A stretch of 22,995 nt of DNA from JBMNUM01 sp050946275 (GTDB lineage: Bacteria; Actinomycetota; Coriobacteriia; Coriobacteriales; CADBOM01). Positions 8,068 to 15,264 of this stretch are shown piece by piece; positions within the stretch are counted from its first letter, which is position 1, and each line of letters opens with the position of its first letter. The translations under genes and the position numbers were made by a program. The notes under the pieces were generated by a model. It made no database searches. It was not told the origin of the DNA and was given only the letters and a program-made list of their open reading frames with translations. Where the stretch lies: positions 1 to 22,995 of the forward strand of contig JBMNUM010000029.1 in assembly GCA_050946275.1 (NCBI GenBank), read 5' to 3'.

Positions 8068-8148
8068 ATGAAGCAGCATAAGTTCTGGGCAGTGGCAGCG
8101 TGCATTTGCATGCTGATGTGCGTGTGGACCGGCCACAAGCGCAAGTAG
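8068..8148 (+). CDS. Small membrane protein, 26 residues
   Basis: The ORF starts at ATG 8068 with a strong GGGAGG site seven bases before it and ends at TAG 8148, 21 bases before the EngB ATG. The peptide begins with basic MKQHK, has a single hydrophobic span of about 15 residues containing three cysteines, and ends in basic GHKRK. That is the usual layout of a bacterial small single-span membrane protein. No homologue is recognised. The ribosome-binding site and position directly ahead of engB support it as real, but it could also be a translated leader that feeds ribosomes into engB. Confidence 0.5.
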   Translation: MKQHKFWAVAACICMLMCVWTGHKRK

Positions 8149-8169
8149 CTAGCTGACTTGCAACGAGCA

Positions 8170-8757
8170 ATGGATTTCAAGAACGTCAAATACGAGAAGT
8201 CGTTTGGAACGCTCGCGCAGCTTCCTCCCTCGACGATGCCGGAAGTCGCCTTCATCGGCCGCTCTAACGTGGGCAAATCCTCCCTGCTGAACAAGCTCTG
8301 CGGCAAGAAGGGGCTCGCCGGCGTCTCCTCGAAGCCCGGCAAGACGGCCACGATCAACTTCTTCAAGGCAGGCAGCGCGCGCCTCGTCGATCTTCCAGGA
8401 TACGGTTTCGCGCAGACCTCGAAGAAGGAGCGCGAGCGCCTCGGGAAGCTCATCGAGGGCTATCTCTCCCAGGACCGCAACCTCGTGCTCGTGTGCTCGC
8501 TCATCGACATCCGACACGACGCGACGAAGCTCGACGTGGAGATGATCTCGTTCCTCCGCGAGGCTGAAGTGCCGTTCTTCGTCGTCCTCACGAAAGGCGA
8601 CAAGCTCTCGAAGGGCAAATGCGCGCAGCAGAAGGCGGCGATCCGCAAGCAGCTCGGCATCGAAAGCGATGACCAGCTCATGGTCACATCATCCGAGAAG
8701 GGCACGGGCATCAACGACTTGCGCCAGTTCATCAACATGATGCTCGGCCAGGAGTAG
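8170..8757 (+). CDS. engB: Ribosome biogenesis GTP-binding protein EngB (YsxC/YihA)
   Basis: A 195-residue Era-like GTPase of the TrmE-Era-EngA-EngB-Septin group. The motifs are G1 GRSNVGKS (residues 30-37), G2 Thr59 in GKTATINFF, G3 DLPGYGFA (74-81), G4 TKGDK (141-145) and G5 SSEKGTG near 179. Length and motif order match EngB, which binds the large ribosomal subunit during its assembly and is often essential. ATG 8170 gives the usual N-terminus; a TTG at 8158 would add four residues, and neither start has a strong ribosome-binding site. Coupling to the small ORF 21 bases upstream may compensate. Confidence 0.94.
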   Translation: MDFKNVKYEKSFGTLAQLPPSTMPEVAFIGRSNVGKSSLLNKLCGKKGLAGVSSKPGKTATINFFKAGSARLVDLPGYGFAQTSKKERERLGKLIEGYLSQDRNLVLVCSLIDIRHDATKLDVEMISFLREAEVPFFVVLTKGDKLSKGKCAQQKAAIRKQLGIESDDQLMVTSSEKGTGINDLRQFINMMLGQE

Positions 8758-8760
8758 TGG

Positions 8761-8784
8761 GGACAGCGACCCTTCCCCCTGTCC
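8761..8784. terminator. Weak hairpin between engB and the convergent MFS gene
   Basis: GGACAG (8761-8766) pairs with CTGTCC (8779-8784) around a 12-base loop in the 30-base gap between convergent genes. The stem is short and there is no U-tract. Confidence 0.3.
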
Positions 8785-8787
8785 GAC

Positions 8788-10059
8788 TCAATCGATGCGG
8801 TATCCGCTCCTCCCCTTGTGCGTCCTTCCGTGGGCGAAGTGGTAGTAGACGACGGAGAGGATCGCTATTCCCGCACTTGCGAGATACATGGGCGCGTAGC
8901 CGAGCGCAGTTACGGCGAATCCGAGCAGGAACGGCCCGATGCCGCATCCGATGTCGCAGAGCAGGAAGAAGGTCGAGATGCCGGCTGCCGAGCTGCCGCC
9001 TGCCGCCTCGCGCCCGATGACGGCCATGCCGGCGCTCAGAGCTGTGCCGAATCCCGTCGCCGCGAAAACCCCCACGAGGAGGAGAAGCACGGGTGACGGC
9101 CAAATCGCGCACAGCGCGCAGAAGATACCGCCGCCGGCCATGCTCGCAAGAGACGGGTAGAGCACGGAGTTCTCCCCCCTCCTGTCCTGCATCCTGCCGG
9201 CGATGGGGCGCACGAGGATGAGGACGATCGAGTACACCAGGAACACGAACGGCGCCCAGAAGCCGAGGCCGATCTCGTGCGCATACGAGCTGATGAACGC
9301 CGTGATCGCCGAGTACGACAACGCCGTGAGCAGCATGTAGACCGAGAACCGCCGGGTACCCGGGTCGAGTATCGTCGAGGCCTTGAACGGAGGGAGCTTG
9401 CGGGCGGCTTCGCGAACGCCCTCGTGCGGAGCCTTGCCCGCTGAGAGGACGAGCGTCACGGCGATGGCGACGACGGCCGTTCCGGAACACAGCCAATACA
9501 GCGACGAGTAGTCGAAACTGTTGGAGACGAGCAAGCCGAACAGCGGCCCGATGCCGACACCGAGGGAGTTCGAGAGCAGGAACCATCCAGTGCCCTCCCC
9601 CATCACCTCGACGGGGATGATCTTGGTCACGAGCGCGGGCATCGCGGTGTTGGCGACGCCGAACGACACGCAGTGCATGAACCGGATCACGAGCATGAGC
9701 GGGAGGCTGAGGTCGCCGACGGGATAGAGCAGGCAGCACACGAGCATGAGCACGAGCGCGATGAGCGAGCTGCGCTTGAGGCCGATAACCTCGACATAGC
9801 GGCCGGCGAGGATTCGGGAAAGACCACCGCCCACGAGGAAGATCGAGGCCACGAGACCAGCCGTGCTGTCAGAGCACGCGAAGGCCTCGACGGCATGGCG
9901 CGCCATCGTCGTCATGAGCAGGAAGTAAACGGAAACGACGATGAAATGCGCGATGAACAGCAAGACGAAGTTCACAGACACGAAGCCCGGCTTCTTCGCC
10001 TTCGTCGAAGCAGCCTCTTTCGTGGCAGATCCCGATGATATCTGGTTGTTCGATTCCAT
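8788..10059 (-). CDS. MFS transporter
   Basis: The 423-residue protein starts at ATG 10059 and has about twelve hydrophobic segments. An AGGAGT lies 13 bases before the ATG, which is rather far. A Ser/Lys-rich cytoplasmic N-terminus of about 25 residues precedes the first span. The segment GGLSRILAGRYVEVIGLKR after the second span is the loop 2-3 motif of the major facilitator superfamily (G-x3-D-R/K-x-G-R-K type, here relaxed). The Ser/Gly-rich mid-membrane segments fit the MFS_1 family of drug or metabolite exporters. Neither neighbour suggests a substrate: engB is convergent and the alpha/beta hydrolase is divergent. MFS membership is firm and the cargo is unknown. Confidence 0.87.
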   Translation of the reverse strand: MESNNQISSGSATKEAASTKAKKPGFVSVNFVLLFIAHFIVVSVYFLLMTTMARHAVEAFACSDSTAGLVASIFLVGGGLSRILAGRYVEVIGLKRSSLIALVLMLVCCLLYPVGDLSLPLMLVIRFMHCVSFGVANTAMPALVTKIIPVEVMGEGTGWFLLSNSLGVGIGPLFGLLVSNSFDYSSLYWLCSGTAVVAIAVTLVLSAGKAPHEGVREAARKLPPFKASTILDPGTRRFSVYMLLTALSYSAITAFISSYAHEIGLGFWAPFVFLVYSIVLILVRPIAGRMQDRRGENSVLYPSLASMAGGGIFCALCAIWPSPVLLLLVGVFAATGFGTALSAGMAVIGREAAGGSSAAGISTFFLLCDIGCGIGPFLLGFAVTALGYAPMYLASAGIAILSVVYYHFAHGRTHKGRSGYRID

Positions 10060-10187
10060 GGTTCGCGATTGTACTCCTGCACGATGGGGATTCCCGGGTT
10101 AAATGAGTTGGAGGGATGACTTTCGACCCGTTTAGCCATGCGGTGGTATCGTATCGGGAGTCATTCACGAGTCTTCGGAGGTGGGGC

Positions 10188-10943
10188 ATGGCCCGGACGA
10201 GATCGCGTCGTTCTCTTGTCGCGCGTATCGGCATCATCGTTATCGCGGTTGTCATATTAGGCGGAACCGCGTTCGCGTTGTACGCGGCGGACTTCTACCA
10301 TGCAGACGAGGCAGCGCTCGAGGCGTTGTCGCCGGATGACGACGATGGGGTCCTCGTACAGGAGATGGATGACGGTTCGATCGCATTCAGCCCCGCCGAC
10401 CCGAAGGCCGGTCTCATCTTCTACCCTGGTGGCAAGGTTCAAGCAGAAGCCTACGCTCCCCTGCTGCGCGAGTGCGCGGGCCGGGGAATCACCTGCGTGC
10501 TGACCAAACCGCTGTGCAACCTCGCCATCCTCGACCGCAACATGGCCGACGGCATCGCGGAGCAGTTCCCCGATATCGACACCTGGATTATCGGCGGCCA
10601 CTCGCTCGGGGGCGTCGTCGCAGCGATGTATGCCGACGGTCATCCGGGCGAGTTCGACGGCATCGTCTTCCTCGCAGCCTACCCGAGCGTCGATCTCTCC
10701 GATTTCGATGGTTCGGCGCTGACAGTCTACGGGTCGAACGACGGCGTCCTGAACCGCGAGAAGTACGAGAAGTCAAAGGACAACTTCCCCGCCGAGACCA
10801 GGACGATCGAAATCGCAGGCGGAAACCACTCCGGCTTCGGGTGCTACGGCGACCAGAAGGGCGACGGCGCGGCAACCATCTCGCCCGAAGAGCAGCAGTC
10901 CCAAACCGTCAATGCAATCGCAGAGCTAGCCTCGGCGGCCTAA
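10188..10943 (+). CDS. Membrane-anchored alpha/beta hydrolase
   Basis: The 251-residue protein starts at ATG 10188 directly after CGGAGGTG; an in-frame ATG at 10116 lacks such a site. A basic N-terminus (ARTRSRR) and one hydrophobic span (residues about 11-33) indicate a membrane anchor or uncleaved signal, with the enzyme outside the cell. The hydrolase domain covers about 55-250. Its nucleophile elbow is GGHSLGG with Ser139, the acid is probably Asp185 in GSNDGV, and the base is His214 in GGNHSGFG. This resembles the alpha/beta hydrolase family 5 group (PF12695-type), which are small esterase- or lipase-like proteins of mostly unknown substrate. A short hairpin follows the stop. Confidence 0.85.
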   Translation: MARTRSRRSLVARIGIIVIAVVILGGTAFALYAADFYHADEAALEALSPDDDDGVLVQEMDDGSIAFSPADPKAGLIFYPGGKVQAEAYAPLLRECAGRGITCVLTKPLCNLAILDRNMADGIAEQFPDIDTWIIGGHSLGGVVAAMYADGHPGEFDGIVFLAAYPSVDLSDFDGSALTVYGSNDGVLNREKYEKSKDNFPAETRTIEIAGGNHSGFGCYGDQKGDGAATISPEEQQSQTVNAIAELASAA

Positions 10944-10955
10944 CCTGACAATGGC

Positions 10956-10975
10956 GCCTGACGCGTATGTCAGGC
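10956..10975 (+). terminator. Hairpin after the alpha/beta hydrolase
   Basis: GCCTGAC (10956-10962) and GTCAGGC (10969-10975) form a perfect 7-bp stem with a six-base loop, 12 bases after the hydrolase stop. No U-tract follows, so the terminator call is tentative. Confidence 0.4.
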
Positions 10976-11021
10976 TCGATGTCAATCGGCGGTTTACCAC
11001 CCGGGAGCGTTGCCTGCGTAG

Positions 11022-11055
11022 CCTTTTACCTGCAAATGCAAACGCAGGTGAAAGG
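11022..11055 (+). promoter_or_regulatory. Leader hairpin overlapping the VWA ribosome-binding site
   Basis: CCTTTTACCTGC (11022-11033) pairs with GCAGGTGAAAGG (11044-11055) over 12 positions, 11 Watson-Crick and one U-G, around a ten-base loop. The right arm contains AAAGG of the AAAGGAG ribosome-binding site of the gene starting at 11063. Folding would hide that site, so this may be a translational switch. Whether it responds to temperature, a ligand or a protein cannot be seen. Confidence 0.5.
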
Positions 11056-11062
11056 AGCGATC

Positions 11063-11707
11063 ATGAAACGCAATCTTGCAGAGCTCGTCTACATCGTCGA
11101 CCGCAGCGGGTCGATGGCTGGACTCGAAAGCGACACGATCGGAGGCATCAACGCGAACCTGGCGAGGAACCGCGAGGCCGAGGGCGACGCCAACGTCTCG
11201 ATCGTGCTCTTCGACAACGAGCCGGAGGTCATCGTCGACCGAAAGCCCATCGGCAACGTCCCCGACCTCACTGCACGCGATTATCAAGTGCGCGGTTGCA
11301 CGGCGCTGCTCGATGCACTCGGAGGCTCGATGCGCCACATCGAGCGAGTGCAGCGATACATGCCCGAGGGCCACAAGGCCGACAAGGTCATTTTCGTCAT
11401 CACGACCGACGGGCTCGAGAACTCGAGCAGGGAGTACTCGGTAGCCGAGGTCAGGCGCGAGGTCGAGCGCCACACCGAGGAGGGATGGGAATTCCTGTTC
11501 CTCGGGGCGAACATCGACGCCGTGCAGGAAGCGGGTCGCATCGGCATCAGGGCGGACCGAGCCGCTACGTATGTTGCCGATGAGCTGGGCAGCAAGGTGA
11601 TGTATGATGCAGTTGCCGATGCTTCCGTGCATATGAGGTGCGGCAGCGCTCCGCTGGATGCGGGATGGAAGCGCGAGATCGAGGAAGATGCGAGGTCGCG
11701 CGGCTAG
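11063..11707 (+). CDS. von Willebrand factor A (VWA) domain protein
   Basis: The 214-residue soluble protein starts at ATG 11063 with AAAGGAG upstream; the open frame reaches back to 10967, but that part contains the hairpin and has no site. It is essentially one VWA domain with a full metal-ion-dependent adhesion site: D13-x-S15-x-S17 in DRSGSMAG, Thr80 in GCTALLDA, and Asp116 in TTDGLENSS. FLFLGANIDAVQEAG near 145-158 is typical of a cytoplasmic bacterial VWA subfamily. Such domains bind partner proteins through a divalent metal rather than acting as enzymes. There is no signal peptide or membrane span. The zinc-ribbon gene begins 39 bases downstream on the same strand, so the two are probably co-transcribed and their products may interact (inference). 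Confidence 0.88.
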   Translation: MKRNLAELVYIVDRSGSMAGLESDTIGGINANLARNREAEGDANVSIVLFDNEPEVIVDRKPIGNVPDLTARDYQVRGCTALLDALGGSMRHIERVQRYMPEGHKADKVIFVITTDGLENSSREYSVAEVRREVERHTEEGWEFLFLGANIDAVQEAGRIGIRADRAATYVADELGSKVMYDAVADASVHMRCGSAPLDAGWKREIEEDARSRG

Positions 11708-11746
11708 ATCGGCGACCGTTGCCGCGCCTTCGAGCGCGGGAACCAA

Positions 11747-12841
11747 TTGAAAGATGAGGAAGACGGGAAGCACGTGTTCGATTCGAAACGAGAGCAGCTC
11801 GAACTGTTCGAACGCATAGCCGCATACCTTGATGAGGTGTACACGGGTCCCGCGGACTCCGACGAGGAAGGGCATTTTGCCGAACTCGGGGAGTTCGCGG
11901 AGCCCGTCGCATTCGCCGTGGCGTTGGCTGACACCGCGCAGAGTTCCACGTGCCATCATTGCGGGCACCTCGTCTCGCTCGGGGAAACGGTCTGCCGCTG
12001 GTGCGGCTCGCTTCTTGTCGAGTCAACGTCCGAGATGCGAGATGGCTCCGCAGCGATGCTCTCCACATCGGACATGACGCAAGCGGCTGATTCGCCGCAA
12101 CCTCAAACAGCACCGACCCCCGATATTGCCCCCGAGGCCTCATGGGGCGCAAGCTACTCCACCGAGAGCAAGCAGATCGAACCCACCGCAGAGGAACATG
12201 ACCATGCCGACATGGCAGCCGTCATCCCCGCGAGGCAAATCGGACGCGAACCCGAGGAGACCGAGGAGTTCGGCGGGTTCATGCAACCCGCAGCTTTCGA
12301 GGCTGCACTCGCCGACACCACATCGGACGCGTTTTGCCCCAACTGCGGCCATGCGGTTCCGTTCGGGTCGCAGTTCTGCCTCAGCTGCGGACGGCGCCTC
12401 GACTCAGCCAAGCGCGCCGAAGAGGTAAGCGAGGTCAACGCCTACACGCTCGGTTCTGCACTGGGTCAATCGTTCGATGACGGGCTGCAGGCCTGGCTCG
12501 ACGACATAGACGAGCCCTTCTCCATCACATCGCTCAGGCTCATCGATGCGCGCGGGCTGGACGACGTTTCCGTCTACAAGCGCGCGCATATGAGTCGCCA
12601 GCTCTTCTCGCGCATCCGCAGCGACGCGCATTACCGGCCCGCGAAGAAAACCGTCCTCGCACTCGCCATCGCACTCGAGTTGAGTCTCGAGGAAACCGGC
12701 GACTTGCTCAAGCGCGCGGGCTTCGCGCTCTCGCACAGCAGCAAGTCCGACGTTATCGTGGAGTACTTCATCGCCCACGGAATCTACGACATGTTCGCGC
12801 TGAACGACGCGCTCTACGAGTTCGACCAGCCCCCGCTCTAG
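11747..12841 (+). CDS. Double zinc-ribbon protein with HTH-like C-terminal domain
   Basis: A 364-residue protein if started at TTG 11747; a GTG at 11774 (residue 10) is an alternative, and neither start has a strong ribosome-binding site. Residues 44-90 and 175-218 are an internal duplication. Each copy has F-x5-F-x2-P-x-A-F-x2-A-L-A-D-T followed by a four-cysteine ribbon (C69, C72, C83, C86 and C197, C200, C211, C214). A low-complexity acidic linker joins them. The C-terminal 100 residues contain VYKRAHMSRQLFSRIRSD and KKTVLALAIALELSLEET, which look like a divergent XRE-type helix-turn-helix. They are followed by LLKRAGFALSHSSKSD, IVEYFI and YDMF. From memory, similar C-terminal segments occur in other Firmicutes and Coriobacteriia proteins, some with macro domains. 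Pairing with the VWA gene suggests a two-protein unit of unknown role. Confidence 0.75.
   Translation: MKDEEDGKHVFDSKREQLELFERIAAYLDEVYTGPADSDEEGHFAELGEFAEPVAFAVALADTAQSSTCHHCGHLVSLGETVCRWCGSLLVESTSEMRDGSAAMLSTSDMTQAADSPQPQTAPTPDIAPEASWGASYSTESKQIEPTAEEHDHADMAAVIPARQIGREPEETEEFGGFMQPAAFEAALADTTSDAFCPNCGHAVPFGSQFCLSCGRRLDSAKRAEEVSEVNAYTLGSALGQSFDDGLQAWLDDIDEPFSITSLRLIDARGLDDVSVYKRAHMSRQLFSRIRSDAHYRPAKKTVLALAIALELSLEETGDLLKRAGFALSHSSKSDVIVEYFIAHGIYDMFALNDALYEFDQPPL
11876..12394 (+). repeat. Internal protein duplication, two zinc-ribbon units
   Basis: The units at 11876-12016 and about 12269-12400 encode the same pattern: an amphipathic F/A/L segment ending ALADT and then CxxC-GH-x-V-x2-G-x3-CxxCG. 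The two copies have diverged at the DNA level, so the duplication is old. Confidence 0.7.
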
Positions 12842-12879
12842 CCGAACATGACAATCAGCCTGCCTCGAAGGTTGAGTTG

Positions 12880-14299
12880 TTATCTTTCGAACCTTCTGAG
12901 AAGCTTGAGCTTGAGGGCCCTCCCGTTATCACCGTATGGATGCTCGCGCAGTGGTAGGTTGAAGCGCGTGCGGCCCTCGAGGACCGTGGTCGGGTGCGTG
13001 AACTCGCGGAAGCCCCACTCCCCGTGGTAGGCCCCCATGCCCGAATGCCCCGTTCCACCGAAGGGGACGCCCTTGACCATGACGATGCCAGCACACCTCG
13101 TTTATACAGCCGCCGCCATATTGCTGCGTGCTCATGACGCGGCGCGCCCATGCCATATCACGCGTGAACACGTAGAGCGACAAGCCGTGCTCGCGGCGGG
13201 CGATGGTCTCCATGAGCGAGTCGACCTCGTCGTCCTTGAACGTGACGACCGGCAACAGCGGGTTGAAGAGCTCGTGTTGCACGATCGGCTCGTCGATGCC
13301 GACAGGATAGATGACGGTCGGCGCGTACTTGAGCGCCTCGGGATCGCCCGTGCCACCGAAGACGATGCGGTCGCGATAGAGCTCGGCCTCCTCGGCGCAC
13401 TTGCGGTACGCATCTGCCGACACGAGTCGCGGATACTCGGGGTTCGCGAGCGCATTGGAACCGATCTGTCGCCCGATCTCCGATCCGAGAGCCGCAAGGA
13501 ACTCCTCCGCCAACTCCTCGGCCACGGCCACCTGGTTCACGTTGATGCAGATCTGACCGGCGTTGAGCATCTTGAAGAAGCCGATCTTTCGAGCGGCGTC
13601 GCGGATATCGGCATCCCTGCGGATCACGCACCAGTTTCCCGTCTCACCGCCAAGCTCGAGCGCCACCGGCGTGAGATTGCGCGAGGCCATCTCCATCACG
13701 TGCCTGCCCACGCGGGGCGAGCCGGTGTAGAAAATCTTGTCGAATCGTTGCTCGAGACATAGGTCGGCGATATCGTGACCACCGTCGACGACCGTGACGT
13801 ACTCTGGTGGGAACGCGTCGGCAATCAGACGCTGAAGCGCCGCGGTGCAATGAGCCGACTTCGAGCTCGCCTTGATGACGGCCGTGTTTCCGCCGGCTAT
13901 GCTCGCAGTGAGGACGCCGAGGGAGAGCAGTATCGGGAAGTTGAACGGACTCACGATGAGGGTCACACCGTAGGGCATCTTGTAGACCCTGGTGAACGTG
14001 CTCGGGAAGCACGCAAGGCCGGAGAAATGCACCTCCGGTCGCGCCCATCGACGGAGACCGCGTATCGTCTCGTTGATCTCCATTATCGTGCTGCCGATAT
14101 CGCAGAAGTACGCCTCGGTGGGGCTACGACCGAGGTCTGCGCCGAGCGCCTCGATCAGTTCCTCTTCATGGGAGACAATCGCGGCTTTGAGCTTGCGCAA
14201 TTGCTCGATGCGCCACTCGACGTCAAGCGTCGCATTCGAGAGGAAGAACTCGCGCTGCGCGGAAACAGCAGCCTCGATGGATTCAGCAGTCCACATCAT
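12880..14299 (-). pseudogene. Class-3-type aldehyde dehydrogenase, frameshifted near the C-terminus
   Basis: ATG 14299 (AGGAAG seven bases upstream) opens a class-3 NAD(P)-dependent aldehyde dehydrogenase that oxidises aldehydes to acids. Visible are PYGVTLIVSPFNFP (109-122), TGSPRVGRHVM (192-202), catalytic Glu215 in ALELGG, and nucleophile Cys251 in AGQICINVNQ. After GGGCINEVCWHR the starting frame loses similarity and runs on to a stop at 12929. A frame shifted by one base, from 13080 to a TAA at 12880, supplies the expected ending: PFGGTGHSGMGAYHG, then FREFTHPTTVL, LPLRE and LKLLRRF. Joining the frames gives 472 residues with exactly the family spacing, so one extra base lies near 13078-13093. 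It may be a sequencing error, a recent mutation or a strain-specific pseudogene. The segment after ELGG (ETGNWCVI) is unusual; K-(N/S)-P is common there. Confidence 0.8.
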
Positions 14300-14320
14300 C
14301 TCGCTCTTCCTCGCGTTGAA

Positions 14321-14384
14321 TCGACCATGACTGTCATAATTGACTCATCCCCGTCGTTGAGTCAATTATGACAGTCATGGTCGA
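14321..14384. promoter_or_regulatory. 27-bp perfect inverted repeat with mirrored divergent promoters
   Basis: The arms 14321-14347 and 14358-14384 are perfect reverse complements around a ten-base loop (TCCCCGTCGT), centred between the leftward aldehyde dehydrogenase and the rightward metallo-hydrolase. Because of the symmetry, the same promoter-like pair occurs on both strands: TTGACT, an 18-base gap, then AATTAT. On the plus strand these are 14340-14345 and 14364-14369. Each predicted start would be about 30 bases before its ATG. Each arm also carries ATGACTGTCAT, itself a palindrome overlapping the -10 and start region, a good place for a repressor. Confidence 0.65.
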
Positions 14385-14406
14385 CTCATCTCAATCAGGA
14401 GGAACA

Positions 14407-15204
14407 ATGAGGATCACCGCACTCGTCGAGAACACCACCGCGCGCGCAGAGTGCACAGCCGAGCACGGCCTTGCTCTTCTGGTCGAGGCGAATGGGCGCA
14501 CCGTGCTGTTCGACTCCGGTCAGGGAGCCGAGACGCTCGTCGCCAACGCGGCCGCGCTCGGGATCGACCTCGCATCCGTCGAGGCCGCGGTGCTATCGCA
14601 CGGACATCACGATCATTCCGGGGGCTTCAACGCGTTCCTCGATGCAAACGACACAGCCGTCGTCTACGGGAGGAAGGGCTGCGAGCTCCCCCACTTCCAC
14701 GGAGAGAAATACATCGGCATCGACGCACAGCTGGCCAGCAACCCGCGGTTCCATCTCCTCGAGGGCGACTTCGACCTCGGGCATGGCTTTAGCATCGTAT
14801 CGTTTGCCGCGGAGGAGCCGGTCGTCCCCATCGACTCGGACAATCTCGAGGAGGAGGACCATGACGGTCGCCATCTCGAGCAGTTCACGCACGAGCAGTG
14901 CCTCATCGTGGAGGAGGGGGCGTCGCGGGTGCTCATCAGCGGCTGCTCGCACCGCGGCATCGTCAACTACGCGCACTGGACGCGCGAGCTGGGGATCACT
15001 CACTTCGTCGGCGGCTTCCACCTCATGCGGCTGCCTCTCGAAAGCGACCGCATCGCAGCTACCGCGGAAGCCCTGCTCGCCTTCCCAGCACGCTACACCA
15101 CATGCCACTGCACCGGCTCGGCCCAACATCGGCTCCTCAAGAGGGTCATGGGCGACCGGCTGGGATACCTCTCGACGGGAGAAACGCTCGAAATCGTAGA
15201 ATGA
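14407..15204 (+). CDS. MBL-fold metallo-hydrolase (dihydropterin phosphate synthase-like group)
   Basis: The 265-residue protein starts at ATG 14407 directly after AGGAGGAACA; an upstream in-frame ATG at 14368 lies inside the inverted repeat and is rejected. The metal-binding core is SHGHHDHSGG (His65, His67, Asp69, His70). It is followed by SGCSHRGIVN with His182 and HFVGGFHL with His205, and then YTTCHCTGSAQH. This order matches the MBL subgroup annotated as 7,8-dihydropterin-6-methyl-4-(beta-D-ribofuranosyl)aminobenzene-5'-phosphate synthase and its relatives. Most bacterial members have unknown substrates. It is soluble, with no signal peptide. It faces the aldehyde dehydrogenase across the palindrome and precedes a DMT transporter with a related operator-like motif, so the three may form one regulated set. 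Confidence 0.86.
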   Translation: MRITALVENTTARAECTAEHGLALLVEANGRTVLFDSGQGAETLVANAAALGIDLASVEAAVLSHGHHDHSGGFNAFLDANDTAVVYGRKGCELPHFHGEKYIGIDAQLASNPRFHLLEGDFDLGHGFSIVSFAAEEPVVPIDSDNLEEEDHDGRHLEQFTHEQCLIVEEGASRVLISGCSHRGIVNYAHWTRELGITHFVGGFHLMRLPLESDRIAATAEALLAFPARYTTCHCTGSAQHRLLKRVMGDRLGYLSTGETLEIVE

Positions 15205-15264
15205 TGCAGTCCGCGTGGCAAATCGACAGGTCGTTTGACTCACGAATAATCACCATCGTCAGGA

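Noticed and set aside
7953..8453. N-terminal extension of the clostripain-like frame
   Set aside because: The lipoprotein signal begins at 7952 with a ribosome-binding site; the extension is antisense to engB.
12849..12857. TGACAATCA near the aldehyde dehydrogenase end as a further operator
   Set aside because: Nine bases only, between convergent genes and without the palindromic partner, so chance is likely.
13078..13093. Programmed frameshift in the aldehyde dehydrogenase
   Set aside because: There is no slippery run and no obvious stimulatory structure, and this family does not use recoding. An ordinary single-base insertion or sequencing error is simpler.
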